From NCBI GenBank assembly GCA_021927905.1, contig BLLK01000047.1, forward strand, positions 62,001 to 126,000: DNA of 64,000 bases, written 5' to 3'. The first letter of the stretch is position 1; each line of letters opens with the position of its first letter. The stretch is from Chaetoceros tenuissimus (lineage: Eukaryota; Bacillariophyta; Thalassiosirophyceae; Chaetocerotales; Chaetocerotaceae). This document shows, piece by piece, positions 11,988-20,945 of the stretch. Under the pieces are notes generated by a model. The model saw nothing but the letters and a program-made list of their open reading frames with translations. It was not told the DNA's origin and searched no databases. The position numbers and the translations under genes were made by a program.

Positions 11988-14900
11988 TTATGATGGTGAA
12001 ACACAAGGAACTTCATCTTCTCTGATCGACTCAGTGTAGTATTCGTTCCAACAGTCTTCGTGTGCTGTATGGAAACAAGTTTTGATGAATGACATTTCTG
12101 TTCCTTGCACAGTGTGAGAATAAAGATTCTTTACATTCTTTTTCTGTTTTGCGAAACAAAACCAACGTTTACAACCAGTACAAAAGTAACCTGTACTCTT
12201 TTTACAAAGTGCGCAAGACTTGTTTGCTTTTGGTGGATAAGCTTGCACAATAGAACCCATACAGCGCCTAGCCATTGTTTTGTACTCTGTTGGCGCATTG
12301 CCGCTTTCAAGCATTGATGCAAGTCTTGGCGGAGTACAAATATTTGGGGCAGTTGGAGCAAAGTCAATTTTCTCAGGCAATATTCCGTCAACACGTGCTC
12401 TTCGATCAGTACGACGAGGAGGTTCTACTCGTGTCATTGGCATAACTTCAGAAGTCTTGCATTCATCTATATATTTTTGAAACGCAGTTACATGGAAAAG
12501 GAGTGTTGTATGATATGATGTTCTTTCACTTGCAGCATGTCGCCAATGTAAGAGGCTTGGATAGTTGAGATTTTCGGAGCCAGTTCCGCACTGAAGAAGG
12601 CGATGATTTAAAGTCGTCAAAAGTTGTACAAGGCGAGTAATTGCAACTGTTTCATTATTCATCCATGCTTTAGGAATGCGGAGGATACAGCTATCCATCA
12701 GTTTGGTGATCGTGTCTGAACCTCCTTTTGTTGCATTCCAATATGTACATACTGCTGGGATCAATCTTCGGAAAGATGGCATTGGCAAAACTTGTTGACG
12801 TAGAACGTGCCACAAGTTTACAGCACCTTGCAGAGTCTCTTCATCGTTTATCTCTGGTATAAATTTGACAGCAATATCAACTATCTCATCTGGAATGGGT
12901 AGAACTTCGTTCCTACCAGTCAGAACAGTAGGATAAGCCCACTCTAAGGTTTCATGCTTGATGTCGTCAAGCACAGCTCCAAAACTATCCTTGATGTCAT
13001 CGTCAAAATCAATGATACATGTTCGGATTAGCGAAGCATTCAAGTTTCCTATGGCATGAACAACAGTATCGAGATCGTATACAAACACATGCTGTAAGAC
13101 TTGGAATCTTTCACTGACACGCTGAATCATTTCAAAGACATCTTTCGATTGTATACGAAGATGTGGGTTTTGATTCAGAGTAAAGTTTTGCCTCTCCTCT
13201 ACCTCTGTTGAGTGAGTGACTCGACCTTTGCATTCAAAACCCCAGATTGAACGCATGTTATTCTCCTCTACTGATAAAAGAAAGTCAATAGAGTCCTTTG
13301 CATACACTGCATCTTTCTTGGCAGCGAGTCCTACAGTGTACGCATTCTTCACTTTGACATTTGAGTATTCTCGGACTCCTGGAATGAGCTCCACAAACTT
13401 CTTTAGTATTGGTAATTCTAGTCGATGTCCAATTTGACAATACTCCCGATCCTTACCCTTCTGGTGCGGCATAAAGCTTTTTTTTAAAACTTCTAGAACA
13501 GCTTTTTCCCTGTTTGATAATGCTTCTGCGTCGCGTTCTAGAGAAACATCTTCAACAATCTTTGTCCTGTCAGAACCTGAAATTCCATCAATCATGTCGG
13601 ACACATTAAGATTTGAAACGCCCTGTCTCTTCTTCAAGTGTCTTCTCTTCATGATTTCTCTTAGACTTTGGTTCTTGTAAAATAAAATTTCTCGTTTTGA
13701 ATTGCAAGATGATAGCCATTCTTGCATCAAGGTATCATTTGCATTTTTCATTCCAAGCATTTCTGGATTGAATTCTACTAGTATCGCCTTGATGTCTCTT
13801 TTGACTTCTGCTCGATTTACATTTTCAAAATTGATGCCTGTCCAAATCGTACTTGCATTTTCTTTGCTAAGAATAATCTCGTTTTCAACATATTCACGCA
13901 AAAAACTGACAGCGCATTTTTTGCACTCCGACGATCCAACATCGTACTCTTGAAGAAACGACTTTAGGTCATCATTTGTAGTAGTTGTATCTGAACTATC
14001 TTGTTCCTGAGCTCCTAGACCAAGGACTTCAGTCCAATCTTCACCATAGAGGTAAGTTGCAACTTTAATCCAATCCTCGTTATCTTTCTTGTCAGGAAGT
14101 AACTTGAGGAAGGCTCCATGTGCTTGGGAAGATGTCAGGCTAAATTTGCGCTGCCAAAACCAATCTGCAGTTCCTACAAGAATAAAAAATGAGCCAATCA
14201 TTTCATTTTTTTAAAAGCGAATTCAATTTCACAATCTTACCTTGTCGCAATGTAAATGGCTTTATTCGGTTCATAATATCATTTCGCAAAGAAATTTCAA
14301 TATCGTCGTCAGTAAATTTATTTACACCGTCATCAATATCAATACCAACAAGGAATTTTGAAGCAAAACAAGTTGAATCTTTCTTATATGAAATTCTCTC
14401 AGAAGGTTTCAATGCAATGCCCTCCCATTGATGATTTCCATGCAAAGTTGAAAGTGCAGTTGCAACAGCTCCAGATCCATTTCGAAATGAAGAAGCAAAA
14501 ATTGTCTTCTCTCCACGATCGACACTGAAATATTTCAAGAACAAAGATGGTGCTCCTTTGGTTTCTATGAGTGTACGAGTATCGTTGTCAGCGAGGTTTT
14601 GGTTGTGTGTAAATGGCCAACAGTTTGCAATTCTTTTACATGTACCAACAAGATTACCTCCGTGACGAAGAATCAAATCAAACACAAGATTTGGTAGCAT
14701 ATATCCTCTATCCGATTGAACTTCAACACTTCTTAAATCAAGTTTTCCTCCAGATCCAAAAAGGAAGTTGAAAATTCTTTCAAAGCAGCTCACACTATCA
14801 TCATTGGTCTGTTGTACAGTTGCAGCAACAGGAACCATTACCCCTGTAGTTACAGCAGTATGTACCACGATGCCTTTTCTATTCGGTTTGACATGAGTTG

Positions 14901-15651
14901 TAAACTTAATGTCAAATTGATCTGTTGTTCGCGCTTTTGTTGAACCGAACCAAACTTTATCATCATCAAGCGATATAGAAATGATTTCCCTTCGGTCGAT
15001 AATAGATACAGTTCTCAAGAGTGTATTTACTATTTCTTCAACACCTTTCCAAAGCGGAATAGGTGACATAGGTGTGCGCATTTCAAACTCTGGAATCTTC
15101 TTCTTTTTTGCCATATTCTCCCACATCTTGAGATAATCCTCTTCTTCCATAGGCACTTTCAATCTAGACTGAGGCAAATAAAGCTCGGTTACACTAACTC
15201 GATAGGCAGCTTGAGTAAAAAGAGTGCACATAAAAGCCGCGTATTCCATTTTACTCAACGAAAGTTCCTCAGCGAAAAATGAACCAAATTTACTTTCTGG
15301 ACCAAGTGTTGTGAAGATAATAGATGATGCAAGATCCTCCAAGGATAGAGATTGATAATCAATACCAAAAGTTGTTTTCAATTTATTCCGTAGATGTTCT
15401 ATCTCGACTTTTCCCATCTGCCATTGTCTTTCTTTCGCATCGTCGATATTGAAAATAGTGGCATTTTCATTGCTGGAGAAGTCTTTCCATTCATCCGCAG
15501 CAGGAGGAGTTAAAAAAACTTTCAATTCTTCTGCATTCAAAATACAATCCTCAAATTCATTTGGAGTATCAAAGTACAACTCTGACTCTTCAATTTCTTT
15601 GAGAAGAGTCCAGTCTATTTCTTCAAACGATTGCTGAATTGGTCCAGCCAT
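11988..15651 (-). CDS. Putative DDE transposase fused to PD-(D/E)XK nuclease
   Basis: Two exons, 15651-14241 and 14173-11988, with a 67-nt GT-AG intron, give 1,198 aa. Residues about 220-345 carry an IS4/piggyBac-like RNase H pattern: the acidic run SISLDDDKVW (about 226-234) and VQSDRGYMLPNLVFDLI followed by NLVGTCKRI (about 311-341), where this fold places its second Asp. The third acidic residue is not certain; the matching stretch near ATALSTLHG has Asn where piggyBac has Asp. About residues 710-830 resemble a YqaJ/lambda-exonuclease-type nuclease: GHRLELPIL (Glu ~723), AKDSIDFLL (Asp ~767) and GFECKGR (Glu 784, Lys 786). The C-terminus has a Cys/His cluster (CALCKKSTGYFCTGCKRW and a later HTAHEDCW), like the zinc-binding tail of piggyBac-type enzymes. 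I infer one polypeptide with both activities. Confidence in 'transposase' is moderate; in the ExK nuclease motif it is fairly high. Confidence 0.7.
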
Positions 15652-15918
15652 TTCGCAGAAATCATATAGTGTAAGAGCAATCTTGAAGTGCTTGTGTCCA
15701 TATTGATTGAAACATTTTTCTACTGATTGCTTTAGAATGTATGTTCACTTTAGAACTTTCGAGTTTGCGAAGTCTTTGCCTGTGGGAAAAGAAGAATCCT
15801 TTTTAAATGGGACTGATTTTGAAATCATATCCATGACTTACTGCCATAAGTGATTCCGATGGAACAAGACTAAAACCTGCATTCACTTTCTCATAAAAAC
15901 AAATACGTAAATATAACA
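15652..15918. promoter_or_regulatory. Divergent promoter region inside the transposon
   Basis: 267 bp separate the start codons of the transposase-nuclease (minus) and the 198-aa protein (plus), so both must be transcribed outward from here. I see no strong TATA box. Inferred from gene orientation only. Confidence 0.4.
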
Positions 15919-16515
15919 ATGGCAATCTCAATCAAAGACGAAAACTTCGCTGTGCTTTACCAAAGCGAATTTTCATACATGTTTCGTATCGGAAGGAAGA
16001 ATGGAGACACCTACCGAAAGGGGGGTAAGCAGGATCGTGAAGAGAATAGACTCAAAATTTATATTCTTAAAAAGAAAGGAAGTAATTCAAATCATGCTTT
16101 CGTGGTCGCTTATGTTGGTCATCAGCTTGTTCTTAATAGCTGCATTTCGGATTTGCCAGCCAAGTTCCACCAGTTGCGCAAGGATACGGTTGTATTCAAT
16201 GCGTTTGATGTTTCCATTTTTCGCGAAGGATTTCCTCGTAATTTTTGTGTATCATTCAAGGATAGCAAAGACGGAGAAATGACTGCAAGAAACTTTCTTG
16301 ATGTCTATAATTTCTTGCATCAATTGAAGGTTTTGGCCAAGACCAAAAAGATCACTGAGAAAGTTGATGAGAAAGAAAATGCTGAAGAAAATTTAGAGGA
16401 AGAATTGAAGGAGGAAACTGAAGAGGAAAGTGAGGAGGAAACTGATGAAGTTGAGTACGATGTGGACGGTGACGGCCCAAACAGTCAAAGCTGGCCTACT
16501 CACGATTTTTTGTAA
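15919..16515 (+). CDS. Transposon accessory protein with acidic tail
   Basis: 198 aa, intact, inside the inverted repeats and divergent from the transposase. Residues 1-140 form a compact alpha/beta domain: strands around FSYMFRIGRK, RLKIYILKKK and HAFVVAYVGHQL, then FCVSFKDSKDGE and a final helix RNFLDVYNFLHQLK. That order (a strand-rich barrel closed by one helix) is like a PH/EVH1 domain, but this is only a guess. Residues about 145-180 are almost pure Glu/Asp/Lys, a highly acidic tail of the kind seen in histone-binding or DNA-mimicking proteins. It may regulate or assist transposition. No homologue recognised. Confidence 0.65.
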   Translation: MAISIKDENFAVLYQSEFSYMFRIGRKNGDTYRKGGKQDREENRLKIYILKKKGSNSNHAFVVAYVGHQLVLNSCISDLPAKFHQLRKDTVVFNAFDVSIFREGFPRNFCVSFKDSKDGEMTARNFLDVYNFLHQLKVLAKTKKITEKVDEKENAEENLEEELKEETEEESEEETDEVEYDVDGDGPNSQSWPTHDFL

Positions 16516-16608
16516 GAAGTACAGGTATGGAAAGGAAGCATTATCGAGTGGAAATTAATTTACGTAGAAATGAAAATATTTAATTTCTTGTTTACTCTTA
16601 AAATCTAT

Positions 16609-17027
16609 TTGAAGTCGCCAATCCAACCTTGTACATATCCGCATTAGACCCCAAATCAACTCTTGAACCGTTGCAACACTATTCTACACCACCTCCATGA
16701 CCCCAATTCTCGCCTAGCTTCTAGAAGTATCGTTTTGTAACGGAAAAATTAGTCATCACTTTCAAATTTATCGTTTGGCTGCAAATCGCAAAACTATAAC
16801 TTACCGATCACGATTCTATTAGATTGGCACCTATTGTATATCTTGATGAAATATGGAAGGTGAAACTTGGTTGGTTGTTGTGTAAAGTAATGAATAGGTC
16901 AGATGAAATATCATGTCTAGTTTACGTATGTTTTTTCGTTGGAATGTTGATGTTTTTTCTTTTCCCGTCGGGGCGGGGTTTTTGGCGCGAAAACCGCCCC
17001 GACGGCAGCCCAACTGGATATGGATAT
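16609..17027 (-). repeat. Right terminal inverted repeat of the transposon
   Basis: Inverted copy of 11174-11582; the core 16609-16993 matches the left core almost base for base. A long chance frame runs across it (16824-17165) but has no coding character. Confidence 0.9.
16965..17005. repeat. GC-rich hairpin at the right transposon end
   Basis: Perfect 12-bp arms CCGTCGGGGCGG (16965-16976) and CCGCCCCGACGG (16994-17005) around a 17-nt loop. The first arm lies within the shared inverted repeat; the second is absent from the left end. It stands out sharply in this AT-rich DNA. Candidate transposase-recognition or end-protecting structure. Confidence 0.85.
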
Positions 17028-17285
17028 AGATATTTAAAAGGCTCGAAAAGGACTTTTCGAACGAGCGTACATAGTACATTACGTACTACATTATTCAAAG
17101 ACATTCTCACCTTCCTATTCCTGATGTTCTCGCTTCAATTGGCAATAGAGCAATATACTAGATAGTGCAGAAAGGCAAGCAAAATGTTTGTTATTGTAAT
17201 GATTGCATCGACATGTACAAAAAGAATAATTGATTCTCTTGACTTGATGAGTGTGTGCTAATCATATCTATGATATATTCAACAG

Positions 17286-17831
17286 TTTGGGAGGGAAGAG
17301 TTCTACGACTTTGTTCTAAAAGTGAACACTTCCAGTAGCGAAGAAGCTGTCTCGGAAGCAAGAAGATGCATCTATTTTTTGTTCAAGGCTATTGATATTA
17401 ATGGGGACAAAGAAATCAGTTTTATCGAGCTCTTCCAGTTTCTTGAATATGCGTATGATGGTCATTCACCACAAATGAGCAAACTGGCTGCAAAATCTGT
17501 TAATGCTATTAGATCGGACGAAGTTGATGATATTCAAGACGTCGAGGCAATCAAATTCATGTTGACAATAGTAACGACGTAGATAAGAGAGAACTGTGTG
17601 ATTTCCTCTTGTCGCATGAGTTTACTTCAATCGTGATTGATCGTGATTGATGTACTATTCGCTTTGATAGACAAAGCTCTCGTTGAGGATGATAGTATCC
17701 ATTTCATGGAGCTTTATGAGTTCTTGCAATCAATTCAACATGATGACTTCTCAAAGGAAACGGCTATTTATTTCTCAATAAATTATATTCCAATCGCTTG
17801 TGCCTGTGGCTGTGGACACTTTTGCTCTTGA
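17286..17831 (+). pseudogene. Broken EF-hand (calmodulin-like) gene fragment
   Basis: The frame opens right after an acceptor-like AG at 17285 (GREEFYDFVLK) and then contains a canonical EF-hand loop DINGDKEISFIE. It stops at 17582. A second loop, HVDNSNDVDKRE, continues in another frame, and a third, degenerate one (ALVEDDSIHFME) lies in a third frame from about 17640. The second break coincides with an exact 10-bp tandem duplication (ATCGTGATTG twice, about 17630-17650). The upstream exons of the gene are missing; the transposon's right end lies about 260 bp away. I read this as a decayed calcium-binding protein gene, possibly truncated by the insertion. A real gene with unusual introns is less likely. 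Confidence 0.6.
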
Positions 17832-18000
17832 AGAAACTCATAGATTTCTTCGGCAACCTCGATGTCAAATTTAGTTGGAATGTTTTGATATTCAAACTCT
17901 AGACCGTCTTCAGAGAAACAATATGCATATGTTTCTTTAGTCCAAGGACATCCATTTTCGTGTGCATACTTCAAAATATCAAAGTTATCACCCTTCACCT
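17783..18000 (-). pseudogene. C-terminal remnant of an F-box/ankyrin gene
   Basis: About 72 codons match the last part of the neighbouring F-box/ankyrin proteins (KYAHENGCPW, KETYAYCF, IPTKF, then a CPQP end). There is no ATG at the start, the sequence simply begins at repeat-unit level, and the F-box and almost all ankyrin repeats are absent. It lies just downstream of the full-length copy at 18225-20228. Its tail overlaps the EF-hand fragment on the other strand. It is a leftover of tandem duplication and deletion. Confidence 0.75.
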
Positions 18001-18013
18001 AAAACATAAAACT

Positions 18014-18063
18014 CTTGGATGTAATTAATGAAAAGTGAAGTTGAGTGTTGAGTCCGTTATGTC
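18014..18063. repeat. Direct repeat copy 1 flanking an F-box/ankyrin gene
   Basis: About 50 bp (core TAATGAAAAGTGAAGT, then GAGTGTTGAGTCCGT) recurs in the same orientation at 20518-20568 with only a few differences. The pair brackets the full-length F-box/ankyrin gene, as expected if a ~2.5-kb unit was tandemly duplicated. Confidence 0.8.
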
Positions 18064-18224
18064 TCAGCACGTCATTGGTTACAGGCTAAAATAGATTAAA
18101 TTGACAGAAAGAAAGAATTCGAAATTATACCAAATTTTGAAGATGGATCTTCATCACCATCTACAAAAACTGATAGAATAGGTATTACTTGTTCAAAATA
18201 AACTCCAATTCTTGAATGATTATA

Positions 18225-20228
18225 TTATCGAATGATTCTCCAATCACTTGGATCTGGACGTGGACAATTGTGCTTTTGAAGATAGCCAATGATTTCATCT
18301 GAACATTGATGATCGGTTGGAATCTGTTCATATTCACCACTTAGACCTTCTTCAGAAAAGCAGCGCGCATATGTCTCCTTTGACCAAGGACAACCATTTT
18401 CGTGGGCATATTTCAATATCTCGAGATTATCTCCCTCTACCGCTTCATTGCAAACATTTTCGTCCCATGGGCATCCGTTATATCTCAACCAAAGGAGGAG
18501 TTTGAGATCACATTCTACAACAGCTCTTGCACAAGCGCTTGGATGCCATGGATAACCGTTACTTCGGAGCAGTTTTATGGTGTTAATTGGATCGTCATTA
18601 TTTGAGATAGCACCCACATATAATTCTTCATCAAAAGGAATGTCATTGTCAATACAGAACTGAATCATATCAAGATCTCCACTGCTGACTGCGTTAAAGA
18701 AGGTATGATCATCCAATGAATATCCCTCTGATCTAAGCCATCTTAGCACTTCAAGATTATTACCATATGCCGCAGAGGCGCACGTGTCTTTATCAAAAAA
18801 GAACCCTTGAGTTCTCATCCATTTCATTATTTCAATATTACCTTGGCCTATAACGTTTTCTATATTGACACTTGTATCCAAAGGACATCCATTAGACACA
18901 CACCATTTTAATGCCTGAAAGTTTGCATTATAAATAGCTGCTGAAGTTGTTTCTTCGCTCCATGGTGCTGAGTATTCTCGTAGTAATTTCAACAATTTAC
19001 AATCTAGATCGTGATCATTACAAGACATGGCAAAGCGACAGATGTCATTGTTTCCCATGGGACATTTTTGTGCAAGGCAATACTCAACTACTTCAAAATG
19101 ATGATTTTGAAGTGCAACTTTTAGAGAATCTCTGCTCCATGGGCAACTATTTGATTTCAAATATTTCAAAGCTTTCAGATTGCCAGTTTTTGCCGCTGCT
19201 TCGCAACAACTCTCATCCCAAGGAATACCATGTTCATGTAACCATTGTAGAAGTACTACAACTTTGTCATGACTATTCATTTTGATTGCATCAGTGCATA
19301 TCCCAGGATCATCATAGGGACATCCATTTTCCAGCAGGTATTGAAGTAATGCGATATTTCCACTTGCTGCTGCATTACAAAACGTATGTTCATTCCATGG
19401 CATCTCTTTGCTTTTCAAATATTTGACGAGTTCGAAATTTCCACTTTTTGCTGCATTATTCATTATGAAGTCCTGAGTAAAATCGATCTTTACAATATCT
19501 ATCCCCCATTCAACGATTGCTAAGTTTCCAAATTTTGCAGCAATCACCAACCCTCTATTCCCAAGACGAAAATCTGAAGGGGAGCGATAACTTGCTGAAA
19601 ATGGATTGAACTTATTTCTGTGCAACCATTTCAAGATAAGCAGTTGATCAAATTGCGCAGCAGTCTCGACGATAGTTCCCATCTCTGACTCAAGATTGGC
19701 ACCTTTTTCTATAAGGAACTTCAACATCTCCAAGTTGCCATTTTTTACTACGTCTCTTAGGACATGCTGATAAATCCTTCCCAAAGGCATATATTCCTTG
19801 AGGCTTAATTTCTTTACATCGATCCCCATAGCATGACCTAATTCTACGATATCTTTCCTCCCTTTTCTTATTGATTTATGAACTGTTGTCTTCTGGAATT
19901 TTTCAGGTGCATTGAAAAAGCAATATTCTGCCAACTCAAATGAAGATGAAACGGCCTCTGCTGTCGTAATCTTGTTCCTTCCGATAGCTTGAAGATAGTC
20001 CATCTTGTGCGCAAACTTGTCTTCAATCACATCCATAGTTAGATAATTGTAGCAAAAGTCTTTTGAAACAGGACCAACGAAGCAGTAATTTCCTTTACCG
20101 ACAAAACTAAAGATATTCTTCATGACTTCACTAGGTAAGTCATGCATAGTAGCAGATGGCTCAAGAGGATCTGTAAAAGAAGTGCAACCATCTTCTAGTC
20201 TCATTCTCTTTCTCGCTGGAGTCATCAT
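18225..20228 (-). CDS. F-box-like / ankyrin-repeat protein, copy 1
   Basis: Single exon, 667 aa, starting ATG ATG ACT. A short basic leader is followed by an F-box-like motif (MHDLPSEVMKNIFSFVG, residues ~28-44) and the family signature FCYNYLTMD. Then come some 15 degenerate ankyrin repeats of the diatom type, with the recurring core A..GNLE.LK(Y/W)L...GCPWD. The end is KETYARCF ... CPRPDPSDW. Probably an SCF-type adaptor in which ankyrin repeats select the target; the ligase role is inferred. Two further full copies (23024-24877, 32680-34500) and a remnant (17783-18000) lie on the same strand. Confidence 0.85.
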   Translation of the reverse strand: MMTPARKRMRLEDGCTSFTDPLEPSATMHDLPSEVMKNIFSFVGKGNYCFVGPVSKDFCYNYLTMDVIEDKFAHKMDYLQAIGRNKITTAEAVSSSFELAEYCFFNAPEKFQKTTVHKSIRKGRKDIVELGHAMGIDVKKLSLKEYMPLGRIYQHVLRDVVKNGNLEMLKFLIEKGANLESEMGTIVETAAQFDQLLILKWLHRNKFNPFSASYRSPSDFRLGNRGLVIAAKFGNLAIVEWGIDIVKIDFTQDFIMNNAAKSGNFELVKYLKSKEMPWNEHTFCNAAASGNIALLQYLLENGCPYDDPGICTDAIKMNSHDKVVVLLQWLHEHGIPWDESCCEAAAKTGNLKALKYLKSNSCPWSRDSLKVALQNHHFEVVEYCLAQKCPMGNNDICRFAMSCNDHDLDCKLLKLLREYSAPWSEETTSAAIYNANFQALKWCVSNGCPLDTSVNIENVIGQGNIEIMKWMRTQGFFFDKDTCASAAYGNNLEVLRWLRSEGYSLDDHTFFNAVSSGDLDMIQFCIDNDIPFDEELYVGAISNNDDPINTIKLLRSNGYPWHPSACARAVVECDLKLLLWLRYNGCPWDENVCNEAVEGDNLEILKYAHENGCPWSKETYARCFSEEGLSGEYEQIPTDHQCSDEIIGYLQKHNCPRPDPSDWRIIR

Positions 20229-20945
20229 ATATCTAGTTTATATTGAACTATCTTCAGCACAGGACTGCTCTTTTATGTTATGTGTGAAAAGATAGCTTAT
20301 TGTCTAGTCTATTCTCCTCGCTATGCTTAATATCATCTTCCCTCTCGTACCACGTTTCACATGTCACATCCTTCGTCAGTTGTCAGTTATATGGACTCGT
20401 CATTGGAAAAATATGACAATTGAAATTTGCTAAAATAGACAAAGGATTTACGAAACTTCTTCACTGAACAAAATATGCTATCTTTCAATTAGAAGCATCC
20501 GGCAAAGTATAAACACACTTGGTTTTAATTAATGAAAAGTGAAGTGGAGTGTTGAGTCCGTCATATCAGATGGAAAACCAAGTATGGGTACGCAAGATGT
20601 GAAGTTGAAGTCAAATGTCGAAATGACTAAATGGGAAGCTATTTTACTCAATCAAAAGTGAGGTAGCCCTGGCAAAATTCAATCTCTCATGGATTTGTAT
20701 ATTCTTTTGAAAGGATTTGGTCTTGATGAGAGAGAAAAGGTCTTTGCCTTGTGTGGAGACTTGAAGTAGAAGATTTATTATTACGTCGTGTATAAAGTTG
20801 GCAACCAGGCTGTCAACCAAAGCTGACATCTATCTGACAACCGTTCGTGCATAATTGCGTCGTGCATATCTTGGCTGACACTTGGCCTTCACCATATGCC
20901 ATAATTTACAATATTTCATATATTGAATCTTTTAAACATATCAAG
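20229..20945. other. Divergent intergenic region
   Basis: 717 bp between the start of the F-box/ankyrin gene (minus) and the beta-propeller gene (plus), so it should contain both promoters. It holds the second copy of the direct repeat at 20518-20568. No other gene-like frame convinces me. Confidence 0.5.
20518..20568. repeat. Direct repeat copy 2 flanking an F-box/ankyrin gene
   Basis: Partner of 18014-18063, about 290 bp upstream of the full-length gene's ATG. Confidence 0.8.

Larger units (their letters stand above)
11174..17027. mobile_element. DNA transposon with long inverted repeats, ~5.85 kb
   Basis: Two long inverted repeats face each other. The core arms, 11198-11582 and 16609-16993, are each 385 bp, and by eye I find only about two differences, near 11262-11266. 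Outside the core both ends keep a short inverted match (ATATCCATATCCAG at 11174-11187 and its complement at 17014-17027), separated from the core by unlike GC-rich hairpin sequence. Between the arms lie a two-exon minus-strand transposase-nuclease gene and a divergent plus-strand small gene, both intact. I see no clear target-site duplication, so the outermost base is uncertain. Near-identical arms plus open genes point to a recent insertion, or to arms kept alike by gene conversion. It is a cut-and-paste element by domain content; the superfamily is discussed under the transposase. Confidence 0.85.

Noticed and set aside
11174-17027. PiggyBac proper, with TTAA target
   Set aside because: Arms are far longer than usual for piggyBac, no TTAA flanks both ends, and a nuclease domain is present; only the catalytic pattern and Cys-rich tail resemble it.
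16824-17165. 113-codon plus-strand frame across the right transposon arm
   Set aside because: It is mostly the inverted repeat itself; the mirror copy at the left end does not keep the same frame, and composition is not protein-like.
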